Of a DNA stretch of 64,000 nt, positions 44,635 to 56,550 are shown piece by piece. The notes under the pieces were generated by a model. It worked only from the letters and a program-made list of their open reading frames with translations, did no database searches and had not been told where the DNA came from. The position numbers and the translations under genes were made by a program. Source of the DNA: Pseudomonas entomophila (GTDB lineage Bacteria > Pseudomonadota > Gammaproteobacteria > Pseudomonadales > Pseudomonadaceae); NCBI RefSeq assembly GCF_013523125.1, contig NZ_JAAMQJ010000019.1, positions 1 through 64,000 of the forward strand. The letters run 5' to 3'. Positions within the stretch are counted from its first letter, which is position 1, and every line of letters starts with the position of its first letter.

Positions 44635-46083
44635 ATGCTTGATGCGCTCAACGATTTCCTCTCGGGGAAACTCCTCATCGTGCTGATCGTCGGACTCGGC
44701 AGCTACTTCACCATCCGCTCGCGGTTCGTGCAGTTCCGCCACTTTGCCCACATGTTCGGCGTCTTCAAGGAATCGCTGCGCGGCCAGGCAGGCCAACTGA
44801 GTTCTTTCCAGGCACTGATGCTCAGCCTGGCCGGTCGCGTCGGCGCCGGTAACATCGCAGGTGTCGGCATCGCCGTGACCCTGGGCGGCCCTGGTGCCGT
44901 GTTCTGGATGTGGGTCACGGCCCTGGTGGGCATGGCCAGCAGCTTCTTCGAATGCACCCTGGCCCAGGTCTACAAGCGCGCCGACGGCGACGGCCTGTAC
45001 CGCGGCGGCCCGGCCTACTACATCCTGCACGGCCTGAAATTCAAAGGCATGGCGATCGTCTTCTCGCTCCTGCTGCTGGTCACCTATGGCTTCGCCTTCA
45101 TCGGCCTGCAGTCCTATACCGTGACCCATTCGCTGCAGAACGCCTTCGCCCTCGAGCCGACCCACACGGGCATCGTGCTGGCCGTGCTGCTGGCCATCAC
45201 CTTCATCGGTGGCATCAAGCGCATCGCCTCGGTCTCGGACCTGCTGGTTCCGATCAAGACCATGGCCTACATCGGCGTGACTCTGTACGTGATCGGCACC
45301 CAGATCGAACACGTGCCGGCCATGCTGGAAACCATCTTCAAGAGCGCCTTCGGCCTGGACCCTGCCTTCGGCGGCCTGCTGGGCAGCGCCATCGTCATGG
45401 GCGTGAAGCGTGGCGTGTTCGCCAACGAAGCCGGCCTGGGCAGTGCCCCGAACGTCGCGGCCGTGGCCGCCGTCAAGCACCCGGGTGCACAAGGCGTGGT
45501 GCAGGCGTTCAGCGTGTTCCTCGACACCTTCGTGATCTGCACCTGCACCGCGCTGTTGATCCTGCTGTCGGGCTTCTACACCCCTGGCTTCGAAGGGGAC
45601 GGCATCGTTCTGACGCAGAACTCCCTGGCCGCCGTGGTCGGTGACTGGGGCCGTATCTTCGTCAGCGTCGCGCTGTCGCTGTTCGTCTTCACCTGCATCC
45701 TCTACAACTACTACCTGGGCGAAAACAGCCTGCAGTTCCTGACCCGCAACCGCGCTGTGCTGATGGGCTTCCGCGTCCTGGTGCTGGTCCTGGTGATCTG
45801 GGGCTCGACGCAGGATCTGTCGACCGTGTTCGCCTTCGCCGACATCACCATGACCTGCCTGGCCTTCGTCAACCTGATCGCCCTGGCCTTGCTGTTCAAG
45901 GTCGGCCTGCGGGTGATGCGCGACTATGACGACCAGCGCCGTGCTGGCATCAAGCAGCCGGTGTTCGACTCGGCGAAGTTCCAGGACCTGAACCTGGACC
46001 GCGCGGCCTGGCCGGCCAACCCGACCGTCGACACCCCGGCGGATACGGTGACGGCACCGGCACCGGCACACGCCCGCCACTGA
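44635..46083 (+). CDS. alanine/glycine:cation symporter (AGCS family)
   Basis: 482 residues with about ten to eleven membrane helices. The AGCS signature region SLAGRVGAGNIAGVGIAVTLGGPGAVFWMW is complete, as are GGPAYYI, MGVKRGVFANEAGLGSAPN and YNYYLGENSL. It imports alanine, glycine or related amino acids with Na+ or H+. GAGG precedes the ATG of MLDALNDFLSG; the earlier in-frame codon lies in the divergent promoter region. The convergent geometry with the asparaginase that follows suggests an amino-acid uptake and use pair. Confidence 0.92.
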   Translation: MLDALNDFLSGKLLIVLIVGLGSYFTIRSRFVQFRHFAHMFGVFKESLRGQAGQLSSFQALMLSLAGRVGAGNIAGVGIAVTLGGPGAVFWMWVTALVGMASSFFECTLAQVYKRADGDGLYRGGPAYYILHGLKFKGMAIVFSLLLLVTYGFAFIGLQSYTVTHSLQNAFALEPTHTGIVLAVLLAITFIGGIKRIASVSDLLVPIKTMAYIGVTLYVIGTQIEHVPAMLETIFKSAFGLDPAFGGLLGSAIVMGVKRGVFANEAGLGSAPNVAAVAAVKHPGAQGVVQAFSVFLDTFVICTCTALLILLSGFYTPGFEGDGIVLTQNSLAAVVGDWGRIFVSVALSLFVFTCILYNYYLGENSLQFLTRNRAVLMGFRVLVLVLVIWGSTQDLSTVFAFADITMTCLAFVNLIALALLFKVGLRVMRDYDDQRRAGIKQPVFDSAKFQDLNLDRAAWPANPTVDTPADTVTAPAPAHARH

Positions 46084-46097
46084 TCCAGCCTCTGCAC

Positions 46098-46122
46098 CAG
46101 CCGCCCCGTCCGCGGGCGGCTG
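46098..46122 (+). terminator. terminator-like hairpin after the AGCS gene
   Basis: CAGCCGCCC pairs with GGGCGGCTG around CGTCCGC, followed by a pyrimidine stretch CCTCTCTTCGCTTTTCTT. It lies 14 bases past the stop and 33 bases before ansA, so read-through is possible. Confidence 0.55.
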
Positions 46123-46155
46123 CCTCTCTTCGCTTTTCTTGCTACGGAATGCGCC

Positions 46156-47145
46156 ATGCGTGCAGTCAAGAATCTCTTCGTCCTCTATACCGGGGGCACC
46201 ATCGGCATGCTCGAGACACCGGCAGGCCTGGCACCTGCGGGCGGCTTCGAGGCGCGGATGCGCGACTACCTCGCCAGCTGCAGCGAGGCCCCTCGACTGA
46301 GCTGGACCCTGCGTGAGCTCGACCCGCTGATCGACAGCGCCAACATGCAACAGGCCAATTGGCTGGCCATGCGCGACGCCATCGTCAAGGCCGTCGAGCG
46401 CGACGGGCATGATGGCGTGCTGGTGCTGCACGGCACCGACACCTTGGCCTATAGCGCTGCTGCCCTGTCCTTCCTGCTGCTCGGCTTGCCGGTACCGGTC
46501 GTGCTGACCGGCTCGATGCTGCCGGCGGGCGTGCCCGACAGCGACGCCTGGGACAACCTGTGCGGCGCACTGCGCGTGCTCGAGCGTGGTGTGGACGAGG
46601 GCGTGCAGCTCTATTTCCACGGCACGCTGCTGCACGGCTGCCGGGCTTCCAAGCTGCGCAGTGAGGCCTTCGACGCCTTTGCCGCACTGCCCCGTGAACG
46701 CCATGGCCAGACGGCCGACGCGGTGCCTGCCGTGCTGAGCTACCGCCAGCGCCGCCAGCCCGTCAACCTGGCGGTGATGCCGATGTTCCCCGGCGTACGC
46801 GCCGCTCATGTGCGCGCCGTGCTGGCCAGTGGCGTGCAGGGCTTGCTGCTGGAGTGCTACGGCAGTGGCACCGGCCCGTCGGAAGACCAGGGCCTGCTCG
46901 ATGCCTTGAGCGAAGCGCACCACGATGGCGTGGTCATCGCGGCCATCAGCCAATGCCCGGAAGGCGCGGTGCAGTTCGACACCTACGAAGCCGGCAGTCG
47001 GTTGCGCGATACCGGGTTGATCAGTGGGGGCGGCATGACCCGCGAGGCAGCGCTGGCCAAGTTGTTCGCCCTGCTGGGTGCAGGGCTGGATACGAAGGAC
47101 TGCGAGCACTGGTTCGGGCTGGACCTGTGCGGCGAGCGCGCCTGA
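46156..47145 (+). CDS. ansA: L-asparaginase, cytoplasmic type
   Basis: 329 residues. The two catalytic Thr motifs are YTGGTIGM (Thr 15) and HGTDTLAYS (Thr 94, Asp 95). There is no signal peptide, consistent with the cytoplasmic AnsA/type I group that hydrolyses asparagine to aspartate and ammonia. FHGTLLHGCRASKLRSEAFDAF and ECYGSGTGP are further family blocks. It follows the AGCS symporter in the same direction. Confidence 0.93.
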   Translation: MRAVKNLFVLYTGGTIGMLETPAGLAPAGGFEARMRDYLASCSEAPRLSWTLRELDPLIDSANMQQANWLAMRDAIVKAVERDGHDGVLVLHGTDTLAYSAAALSFLLLGLPVPVVLTGSMLPAGVPDSDAWDNLCGALRVLERGVDEGVQLYFHGTLLHGCRASKLRSEAFDAFAALPRERHGQTADAVPAVLSYRQRRQPVNLAVMPMFPGVRAAHVRAVLASGVQGLLLECYGSGTGPSEDQGLLDALSEAHHDGVVIAAISQCPEGAVQFDTYEAGSRLRDTGLISGGGMTREAALAKLFALLGAGLDTKDCEHWFGLDLCGERA

Positions 47146-47385
47146 GCGCTGCCTGCAACCGATCTACTGGAGGGTACGCTGCATAGGCCACATACAAGAT
47201 AGATACTTGCTCGGCACCCTGCCGCTCGACCAAGCAGGATGCTGGAGGCAAACGCGCCTCACGTGCCCCATCGACTACCCTTCCCTGTACCCGCGCAGCT
47301 GCCTGCTGGACGGACGCCCCAGCGCTGTCGTTCGAGGGCAGCATTGGTGCTATGCTGGACGCCAAGAGCACAGAGGTACAGACTC
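47146..47385. other. intergenic gap entering the low-GC stretch
   Basis: 240 bases between ansA and the small gene pair. No gene, repeat or clear promoter was recognised. Base composition begins to shift towards AT here (CATACAAGATAGATACTTG near 47189). Confidence 0.4.
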
Positions 47386-47574
47386 ATGAAATCCAAGGTG
47401 TTTTTCTCGGATCAATTGGTCGTCGAGGCCAACGCCAAACTTGCCAAACGCCGGGACGGGACTCGCCGTACACTTCCGCTGGAAGTAGGCGACATCATCT
47501 ACAGCACGCGTCAGAGCACAGATGAAATTCGGTCTGCCTTCGAGATTGCTTCGGCACGCTTGAGGAAAGCGTAA
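47386..47574 (+). CDS. small hypothetical protein, first gene of accessory pair
   Basis: 62 residues, no recognised family. It is basic in the middle (NAKLAKRRDGTRRTLPLEVG) with a C-terminal probable helix (EIRSAFEIASARLRKA) and no membrane segment. GAGG lies six to eight bases before the ATG. The frame stays open further upstream, but without a ribosome binding site or natural start. The next gene begins five bases after its stop, so they form an operon. Codon use is less GC-biased than in ansA and ssb. Confidence 0.6.
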   Translation: MKSKVFFSDQLVVEANAKLAKRRDGTRRTLPLEVGDIIYSTRQSTDEIRSAFEIASARLRKA

Positions 47575-47579
47575 GGCCT

Positions 47580-48116
47580 ATGGAGAACGGTGGTTACAAC
47601 TTCATCTACACCGAACTGGTCAAGAACGAAGACGACATTCTGGGCATCATCGCCTACTCGCTCTACAAGTGGCAGAAAATCGAATTCATCAAAACGTTCA
47701 AGGCTAAGCATCGCCGAGATCCTACAGATGCTGACCTCTCCCACTTTCACGAAGTCAGTAACTCGAGCTTTCAATTACAGGCCTATCGCGACCAAGCGGA
47801 CAAACTGGCCCAAGATTTCTTGACGATCTCCTTGGAAACCAGAGCTGAAGCACTCGAGCAGTATTACGAGACCAAGACGACCGATGCGATTAGAGGCTAC
47901 AAGCCAAGCTTTTGGCTAGGCGTTTCCCAGGGAGTAGTAGCCTCGATCATTTTTGTGCTGCTCCTGGGAGTGCTGGTCATCTTCACGTGGAGCCTCAATC
48001 AAGGCCCTAGGCAAGTGATCGAGCAGATCTTCGACGTAAAAATTCTCAATAACTCGTCGGCGCCACGTGATTCAGAGAGTCAATCGGACGCACCTGCCAG
48101 GCCCGATGATGCCTGA
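47580..48116 (+). CDS. hypothetical single-pass membrane protein, second gene of accessory pair
   Basis: 178 residues. A cytoplasmic helical region (about 8-105: YTELVKNEDDILGIIAYSLY then KIEFIKTFKAKHRRDPTDAD) is followed by one strong transmembrane segment (about 117-139, VVASIIFVLLLGVLVIFTW) and a polar tail ending SDAPARPDDA. The composition is clearly less GC-rich than the chromosome. I recall similar N-terminal regions in unnamed proteobacterial proteins but cannot name the family. AAGG precedes the ATG. The layout, a small soluble partner with a membrane-anchored helical protein, would fit a sensor-effector or toxin-type pair, but that is inference. Confidence 0.65.
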   Translation: MENGGYNFIYTELVKNEDDILGIIAYSLYKWQKIEFIKTFKAKHRRDPTDADLSHFHEVSNSSFQLQAYRDQADKLAQDFLTISLETRAEALEQYYETKTTDAIRGYKPSFWLGVSQGVVASIIFVLLLGVLVIFTWSLNQGPRQVIEQIFDVKILNNSSAPRDSESQSDAPARPDDA

Positions 48117-48149
48117 GTACCCTACGTTGATCCCTGCACGCGCAGCCAA

Positions 48150-48299
48150 TTATGAAGGTGGCCGGTCCTCAGGTGTGCACGCGTCCAGGTTTTCTTCATC
48201 CGCGGTTATGACGAAATAGTCGCCCCCCACGTACCGAATTTGCATCTCGCCCATAGGCAGCTGCCCTTCTGGAGCGGTAAGTGTGTACACCGACGTCAA
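48150..48299 (-). CDS. possible very small gene overlapping the membrane-protein stop
   Basis: Up to 49 residues if started at the TTG that overlaps the preceding TGA (TTGA), or 46 from an internal GTG. The product would contain LTAPEGQLPMGEMQIRYVGG and YFVITADEENLDACTPED, a soluble acidic sequence without stretches of unusual residues. Support is the four-base overlap with the upstream gene and plausible codon use. There is no strong ribosome binding site beyond GTGGGG upstream. Confidence 0.35.
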   Translation of the reverse strand: MTSVYTLTAPEGQLPMGEMQIRYVGGDYFVITADEENLDACTPEDRPPS

Positions 48300-48649
48300 A
48301 AATCTATGGGCCCCACGGCTTTATGGGCGTACAGATGACAACCCAAGGTGAATAGCGCACCGTCTGCGATAAAGAGGGGCCCTGCATACAGGCGTACATA
48401 CCCGAGCCAAAAGAGACCGGTGGAGCGGGAATAGCGGCCCGCTGATGGATCGAAGGCCAGGACAAGCAGGATCAATAAGGCGATAGCAGCACCTGTTGCA
48501 ATCAGGATTCCGCCCACGTAGGCATCACTTTTTCTACAACCGCCAAGATAGAGCGCATAAAGTTCGCAAAATCTTGGAATACGGTGTTTGCCTACCACTG
48601 CATCCAGCTTGACTTCTATTCGGTCGAAGGCTTCATTTTTCGATTGCAT
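48296..48649 (-). CDS. hypothetical membrane protein
   Basis: 117 residues, no family recognised. A charged N-terminus (MQSKNEAFDRIEVKLDAVVG) precedes a Cys-containing segment and two to three hydrophobic helices (GGILIATGAAIALLILLVLA; GPLFIADGALFTLGCHL). GGGAG lies at good distance before the ATG of MQSKNEAF; the earlier in-frame codon lacks one. The gene is convergent with the 178-residue membrane protein and shares its lower GC. Confidence 0.6.
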   Translation of the reverse strand: MQSKNEAFDRIEVKLDAVVGKHRIPRFCELYALYLGGCRKSDAYVGGILIATGAAIALLILLVLAFDPSAGRYSRSTGLFWLGYVRLYAGPLFIADGALFTLGCHLYAHKAVGPIDF

Positions 48650-48804
48650 GATCCACTCCCTTGAAAGTCTGGATGCTAAGCAATTGCCGCAGCAAGTGGG
48701 GGGCTCAAGCGCACATTCAGAAGCCACCTACAGTGAAAAAAGAAGTTTCTTCAGACGACTTCATGTCTTCGCCAGAGTGTTTTCGCGCTTCCTCACAGCA
48801 GGCA

Positions 48805-48836
48805 TAAAAAACCCGGAGCAAAGGCCCCGGGTTTTT
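48805..48836. terminator. bidirectional intrinsic terminator after ssb
   Basis: AAAAAACCCGG, AGCAAAGG loop region, CCCCGGGTTTTT: a stem flanked by A-run and T-run so it can work in both directions. It lies 29 bases past the ssb stop and marks the edge of the lower-GC stretch. Confidence 0.85.
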
Positions 48837-48864
48837 GGTCTGGCGCGATGCCTGACGGCTGGAC

Positions 48865-49425
48865 TCAGAACGGAATGTCGTCGTCGAAGCTGTCGAAATC
48901 GGCCGCCGGCTGCTGCTGAGGCGCCGGTTGCTGCTGCGGACGCTGTGGCGCCTGCTGCGGGCGCTGGGCCTGCTGGCGTGGCGGGGCCTGGTTGTACTCG
49001 TTGCCACCCTGGTTCTGGTTCTGGCTCTGGTTGTAGTTGCCGCCACCCTGGTTGTAGTTGCCACCACCGTCCTGGTTCTGCTGACGGCCGCCCAGCAGCT
49101 GCATGCTGCCCTGCATGTCGACGATGATTTCGGTGGTGTAGCGCTTGATGCCGTCCTTTTCCCACTCGCGGGTCTGCAGCTTGCCCTCGATGTACACCTG
49201 AGAACCCTTGCGCAGGTATTCGCCAGCGATCTCGGCCAGACGGCCGAACAGGGAAACGCGGTGCCACTCGGTGCGCTCGACCTTCTGACCGGACTGCTTG
49301 TCGGTCCACTGCTCACTGGTCGCCAGGCTCAGGTTGGTCACGGCGTTACCGTTGGGCAGATAGCGGACTTCGGGATCCTGGCCGCAGGTACCGACCAGAA
49401 TGACTTTGTTAACCCCACGGGCCAT
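48865..49425 (-). CDS. ssb: single-stranded DNA-binding protein
   Basis: 186 residues. The OB-fold (about 1-110) begins [21 protein letters not shown] and contains [27 protein letters not shown]; the linker is very rich in Gln, Asn and Gly (about 115-172); the C-terminal protein-interaction tip is [14 protein letters not shown] coats single-stranded DNA in replication, repair and recombination. It follows the MFS gene by only nine bases in the same direction, so at least part of its transcription probably comes through that gene. Confidence 0.97.
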   Translation of the reverse strand: MARGVNKVILVGTCGQDPEVRYLPNGNAVTNLSLATSEQWTDKQSGQKVERTEWHRVSLFGRLAEIAGEYLRKGSQVYIEGKLQTREWEKDGIKRYTTEIIVDMQGSMQLLGGRQQNQDGGGNYNQGGGNYNQSQNQNQGGNEYNQAPPRQQAQRPQQAPQRPQQQPAPQQQPAADFDSFDDDIPF

Positions 49426-49434
49426 AACGTTCTC

Positions 49435-50829
49435 CTAGGCTTCACGCGCGGTCGAGGTCGGGTCTACCAGACGCTCGAGGGTCGCGCGATCCAAAATTTT
49501 CGTATCCAGTTTGATGTAGATGGCAGCTTCTTCCTCTACCACTACGGCATCGGTCACTCCCGGCACGGCCATCAGGCGCGTGGTCAATCCGGCCTCGCTC
49601 ACTGCGCCAGGCGACAACGGTAGGCGCAGGCTGGTCACGTAGGGCGGCTCGTTCATGCCCAGCGTCGCGAGCAGCCAAATTAGGCAAAGCCCCGCGCAGC
49701 CGAGGAACACCGCCCCCAGGCCACCGTGCTGGAACAGCCAGCCACCGAGGATGCCCCCCAGGGCGGCGCCGAGGAACTGACTGGTGGAATACACCCCCAT
49801 GGCCGTGCCCTTGCCGCCCGCAGGCGATACCTTGCTGACCAACGAAGGCAGCGATGCCTCCAGCAGGTTGAAGGCCGTGAAGAATACCACGGTGCCCGTC
49901 ACCAGTCCGCGCAAGTTGTCAGCCCACTGCCAGAAGAACAGCTCCACCAGCAGCAGGACACTGACCGCGCCGAGCAGCACACGCTTCATCTTGCGCTTTT
50001 TTTCGCCGTAGATGATGAACGGGATCATTGCAAAAAATGAGACCAGCAAGGCCGTCAGGTACACCCACCAGTGCTGCTCCTTGGGCAGCCCGCCGCGCTC
50101 GACGTAGGCCAGGGGCAGGACGACGAAGCTGGCCATGAGGATGGCGTGCAGGATGAAGATGCTCAGGTCCAGGCGCAGCAGGTCCCGGTTGCGCAAGGTC
50201 GGCCCCAGGGCCTGCCGGGCCACGCCGGACTCACGGTGTTGCAGCACGCTGTGGCCGGCCGGCACCACGAAGGCGATCAGGCCGATGCCGACCACCGCCA
50301 GCGCCGCCGTGGCCAGGAACAGGCCGGACAATCCGAACGCGCGGGTCAGCAACGGACCTACGACCATCGCCACGGCGAACGACAGACCGATGCTCATGCC
50401 GATCATGGCCATGGCCTTGGTCCGGTGCTGTTCGCGGGTCAGGTCCGACAGCAGGGCCATGACCGCCGCCGAGATGGCGCCCGCCCCCTGCAGGACGCGG
50501 CCGGCGACGATGCCCCAGATGGAATCGGCCTGGGCCGCCAGCAGGCTGCCGAGAATGAACAGCACCAGGCCAGCGTAGATGACCGGACGACGACCGATCC
50601 GGTCGGACACCATCCCGAAGGGGATCTGCAGCACCGCCTGGGTCAATCCGTAGGCGCCGATGGCCAGGCCGATCAGCGCCGGCGTCGCGCCTGCCAGGTC
50701 CATGCCATAGGTGGCCAGGACCGGCAGCACCATGAACATGCCCAGCATGCGGAAGGCGAAGACCAGGGCCAGGCCGCTGGCGGCGCGGGTTTCGCTGCCG
50801 CTCATGCGATCATGGGGAGCGTCGTGCAT
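49435..50829 (-). CDS. MFS transporter, YajR type with C-terminal YAM-like domain
   Basis: 464 residues: twelve membrane helices with the motif A region [16 protein letters not shown] and motif C region [10 protein letters not shown], followed by a soluble C-terminal domain (about 395-460; [40 protein letters not shown]) resembling the ferredoxin-like YAM domain of E. coli YajR. The substrate is unknown; proton-driven drug efflux is the family expectation. It is divergent from uvrA and upstream of ssb, as in other pseudomonads. Confidence 0.88.
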   Translation of the reverse strand: MHDAPHDRMSGSETRAASGLALVFAFRMLGMFMVLPVLATYGMDLAGATPALIGLAIGAYGLTQAVLQIPFGMVSDRIGRRPVIYAGLVLFILGSLLAAQADSIWGIVAGRVLQGAGAISAAVMALLSDLTREQHRTKAMAMIGMSIGLSFAVAMVVGPLLTRAFGLSGLFLATAALAVVGIGLIAFVVPAGHSVLQHRESGVARQALGPTLRNRDLLRLDLSIFILHAILMASFVVLPLAYVERGGLPKEQHWWVYLTALLVSFFAMIPFIIYGEKKRKMKRVLLGAVSVLLLVELFFWQWADNLRGLVTGTVVFFTAFNLLEASLPSLVSKVSPAGGKGTAMGVYSTSQFLGAALGGILGGWLFQHGGLGAVFLGCAGLCLIWLLATLGMNEPPYVTSLRLPLSPGAVSEAGLTTRLMAVPGVTDAVVVEEEAAIYIKLDTKILDRATLERLVDPTSTAREA

Positions 50830-50897
50830 GGAGTAACCTCATATGAACCGGCAGGAATTCTATCAGTCCGACAGCTTGACGGCATCTGCGCGACGCT

Positions 50898-50927
50898 TTG
50901 CCGCGTGATGGCCGTGCGCCGTATACT
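50898..50927 (+). promoter_or_regulatory. uvrA promoter
   Basis: TTGCCG (50898-50903), 18-base spacer, TATACT (50922-50927), ending 31 bases before the uvrA start. No SOS (LexA) box with CTG-N10-CAG was found in the gap. Confidence 0.6.
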
Positions 50928-50958
50928 TCGTCGTTTATGCCCGCCAAGCGAGGCCGCA

Positions 50959-53793
<2,835 letters not shown>

Positions 53794-53802
53794 GTGAACG
53801 CA

Positions 53803-53835
53803 AAAGCCGTCGCCCTGTGAGGGAGCGACGGCTTT
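53803..53835. terminator. terminator between convergent uvrA and ftnA
   Basis: AAAGCCGTCGC and GCGACGGCTTT form an eleven-base perfect stem ten bases past the uvrA stop. It is flanked by A residues on one side and T on the other, so it likely serves both genes. Confidence 0.8.
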
Positions 53836-53883
53836 CGTGTCACGCGTTACCGTGCACCCTGCCCTGGGCGCCCAGTAAAGCGG

Positions 53884-54348
53884 TTACAGCTGGGATTGCA
53901 GGTAGTTCTGCAAGCCGATCGACTTGATCAGCCCTTGCTGCTTCTCCAACCAGTAGGCGTGGTCTTCTTCGGTGTCCGCCAGTTGCACGCGCAGGATGTC
54001 GCGGGTGACGTAGTCACGGTGCAGTTCGCACAGCTCGATGCCCTTGCACAGTGCGGCACGCACCTTGTATTCCAGGCGCAGGTCGGAAGCCAGCATCTCC
54101 GGCACGGTGGTGCCGATATCCAGATCATCCGGACGCATGCGTGGGGTGCCTTCGAGCATCAGGATTCGGCGCATCAAGGCATCGGCATGTTGCGTCTCTT
54201 CTTCCATCTCGTGGTTGATACGTTCGTAGAGCTTGCTCAAGCCCCAGTCTTCGTACATGCGCGAGTGGATGAAGTATTGATCACGTGCCGCCAGTTCGCC
54301 CGTCAGCAACGTGTTGAGGTAGTCGATTACGTCCGGGTGACCTTGCAT
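53884..54348 (-). CDS. ftnA: bacterial ferritin FtnA (bacterioferritin-like without heme-binding Met)
   Basis: 154 residues with the bacterioferritin start [15 protein letters not shown]. Ferroxidase-centre residues seen include Glu 18, Glu 51 and His 54. Residue 52, the Met that binds heme in true bacterioferritin, is Thr ([11 protein letters not shown]). This matches P. aeruginosa PA4235, first called BfrA and later shown to be a heme-free ferritin (FtnA). It stores iron in the cytoplasm as a 24-mer. It follows katA by 160 bases, as in P. aeruginosa. Databases may label it bfrA. Confidence 0.9.
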   Translation of the reverse strand: MQGHPDVIDYLNTLLTGELAARDQYFIHSRMYEDWGLSKLYERINHEMEEETQHADALMRRILMLEGTPRMRPDDLDIGTTVPEMLASDLRLEYKVRAALCKGIELCELHRDYVTRDILRVQLADTEEDHAYWLEKQQGLIKSIGLQNYLQSQL

Positions 54349-54463
54349 GACCCTGGTGCTCCACAATGACAATGATGCACACAGTGTGAACCAGGTGAGC
54401 CCTCAGGTCACTGAAAAAGACGTGATCGCGCGGATTAAATTCTGCAAACAGTAGTGATATGCA

Positions 54464-54492
54464 TTGAAAAACCGCCCGGATGCGGGCGGTTA
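54464..54492 (-). terminator. katA terminator
   Basis: On the minus strand ACCGCCCG-CATC-CGGGCGGT is followed by TTTTTC, 17 bases past the katA stop. Transcription of ftnA therefore probably needs its own promoter in 54349-54463. Confidence 0.85.
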
Positions 54493-54508
54493 TTCTTATC
54501 ATTTAGAC

Positions 54509-55951
54509 TCAGTCGAGCGAGACACCCAATGCTCGTGCGACACCTTCTCCGTACGCCGGATCGGCCTGGTAGAAGTACTGCAGCTGACGCTGCACGACAT
54601 CGAGGCTGACACCCGCCATGGCGCCGGCAATGTTGCTGATCAGCAACGCTCGCTGATCGACTGTCATCAGGCGGAACAGCGCACCGGCATGACTGAAGTA
54701 GTCACGGTCTTCACGGTGATCGTGACGGTCCGCACTGCCCGACAGGGCCAGCGCAGGCTCTGCGTGACGCGGCGACTGCTTGGGCGCATCGGCATAGCTG
54801 TTGGGCTCGTAGTTCGGCGCCGCGCCACCATTGCTGCCAAAGGCCATGGCGCCGTCACGCTGGTAGCTGTGAACGGGGCTGCGAGGCGCGTTGACGGGCA
54901 GCTGCTGGTGGTTGGTGCCAACACGGTAGCGATGTGCGTCGGCATAGGCGAACACACGGCCTTGCAGCATGCGATCCGGCGACAGCCCGACCCCAGGCAC
55001 CATGTTGCTGGGGCCGAAGGTGGCTTGCTCGACTTCGGCGAAGTAATTCTGCGGGTTGCGGTTGAGCTCCAGGATGCCCACTTCTTGCAACGGATAGTCT
55101 TTCTGCGACCAGGTCTTGGTCACATCGAACGGATTCTCTGCGCGGGCCTGGGCCTCAGCCTCGCTCATGGTCTGCACGTAGGCCGTCCAACGTGGATGGT
55201 CACCACGCTCGATGGCGTCGAACAGGTCACGCTGCGCGTAGTCCGGCTCGGTGCCCGCCAAACGCGCGGCATCGGCAGGCGACAGGTTCTTGATGCCCTG
55301 CTGCGTCTTGAAGTGCCACTTCACCCAGGTGCGCTCACCGGTGCTGTTGATGAGGCTATAGGTGTGGCTGCCGAAGCCGTGCATGTGACGGTAGCCGTCA
55401 GGGATGCCGCGGTCGGAAAACAGAATGGTGACCTGGTGCAGGGCCTCGGGTGAGTGCGACCAGAAGTCCCACATCATCTGCGCGCTTTTCAGGTTGGTCT
55501 GGGGGTGCCGCTTCTGGGTGTGGATGAAGTCCGGGAACTTCAGAGGATCACGGATGAAGAATACGGGGGTGTTGTTGCCGACGATGTCCCAGTTGCCTTC
55601 CTCGGTGTAGAACTTGATGGCAAAACCACGCGGGTCACGTTCGGTGTCGGCAGAGCCGCGCTCACCGCCTACCGTGGAGAAGCGCAGGAAGATCTCGGTG
55701 CGCTTGCCGATCTCGGCGAACAGACGCGCGCTGGTCAGCGCAGTGATGTCCTGGGTGACCGTGAAGGTGCCATAGGCGCCTGAGCCCTTGGCGTGCACAC
55801 GGCGCTCAGGGATGTTTTCCCGATTGAAGTGGGCCAGTTTCTCGAGCAGGTGGAAATCATCGAGCAACAGTGGACCGCGTGGCCCGGCAGAGCGGGAATT
55901 CTGGTTATCTGCGACGGGGGCACCGCTGGCGGTGGTAAGAATCTGGCTCAT
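54509..55951 (-). CDS. katA: catalase KatA
   Basis: 480 residues, a small-subunit (clade 3) heme catalase that breaks down hydrogen peroxide. The catalytic His region is [14 protein letters not shown] (read [13 protein letters not shown]), with [38 protein letters not shown], and the proximal heme Tyr region [20 protein letters not shown]. No signal peptide is present. It is followed by the ferritin gene, pairing peroxide and iron defence. The 170-base upstream gap to rplQ has AT-rich sequence but no clear OxyR site. Confidence 0.96.
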   Translation of the reverse strand: MSQILTTASGAPVADNQNSRSAGPRGPLLLDDFHLLEKLAHFNRENIPERRVHAKGSGAYGTFTVTQDITALTSARLFAEIGKRTEIFLRFSTVGGERGSADTERDPRGFAIKFYTEEGNWDIVGNNTPVFFIRDPLKFPDFIHTQKRHPQTNLKSAQMMWDFWSHSPEALHQVTILFSDRGIPDGYRHMHGFGSHTYSLINSTGERTWVKWHFKTQQGIKNLSPADAARLAGTEPDYAQRDLFDAIERGDHPRWTAYVQTMSEAEAQARAENPFDVTKTWSQKDYPLQEVGILELNRNPQNYFAEVEQATFGPSNMVPGVGLSPDRMLQGRVFAYADAHRYRVGTNHQQLPVNAPRSPVHSYQRDGAMAFGSNGGAAPNYEPNSYADAPKQSPRHAEPALALSGSADRHDHREDRDYFSHAGALFRLMTVDQRALLISNIAGAMAGVSLDVVQRQLQYFYQADPAYGEGVARALGVSLD

Positions 55952-56074
55952 GAAGGCTCCTGCTTGACGGACGGTGCCGGTAATGACGGCTTGGCGTCAG
56001 TATCGGCAATCCAGCCTTACAGAACTAATTCATTGACCTTCTAAGATCGATAGCTTTTTGTAATTGCTGTAGAC

Positions 56075-56103
56075 ACAAAAAACCGGGCGCGAGGCCCGGT
56101 TCC
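56075..56103 (-). terminator. terminator of the alpha operon after rplQ
   Basis: On the minus strand AACCGGGCCTCGCGCCCGGTT is followed by TTTTGTGTC, 19 bases past the rplQ stop. Confidence 0.85.
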
Positions 56104-56121
56104 TTGTAACAGACTGACGTC

Positions 56122-56508
56122 TTATTCAGCGGCTTCTACAGCACCACCGACTGGACGATCAACCAGTTCGACGTACGCCATAGGGGCGTTGTCGCCAGCG
56201 CGGAAACCGCACTTCAGGATGCGCAGGTAGCCACCCTGACGGGCAGCGTAACGCTTGCCCAGATCGTTGAACAGCTTGCCTACGGCAGACTTCGAACGGG
56301 TACGGTCGAAAGCCAGACGGCGGTTTGCAACGCTGTCTTCCTTGGCCAGTGTGATCAGCGGCTCGGCAACGCGACGCAGCTCCTTGGCTTTCGGCAGGGT
56401 AGTCTTGATCAGCTCGTGCTCGAACAGCGACACCGCCATGTTCTGGAACATGGCTTTGCGGTGGGAGCTGGTACGGCTCAGGTGACGTCCACTTTTACGA
56501 TGACGCAT
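56122..56508 (-). CDS. rplQ: 50S ribosomal protein L17
   Basis: 128 residues, last gene of the alpha operon. L17 sits on the 50S surface near the exit tunnel. The start [20 protein letters not shown] and [25 protein letters not shown] are invariant family sequence. It begins 42 bases after the rpoA stop and is followed by an intrinsic terminator at 56075. Confidence 0.98.
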   Translation of the reverse strand: MRHRKSGRHLSRTSSHRKAMFQNMAVSLFEHELIKTTLPKAKELRRVAEPLITLAKEDSVANRRLAFDRTRSKSAVGKLFNDLGKRYAARQGGYLRILKCGFRAGDNAPMAYVELVDRPVGGAVEAAE

Positions 56509-56550
56509 GATTCATTCCTTACCAAACACTGCGTTCGGTGATTACGACGA

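Noticed and set aside
44548..47109. 853-codon minus-strand open frame opposite the AGCS symporter and ansA
   Set aside because: Antisense composition artefact; real genes lie on the plus strand.
50830..50958. SOS box before uvrA
   Set aside because: No CTG-N10-CAG palindrome is present, although uvrA is SOS-controlled in E. coli.
55952..56060. OxyR site before katA
   Set aside because: ATCGAT and CTAT-like fragments are present, but the ATAG-N7-CTAT repeats do not line up at the required spacing.
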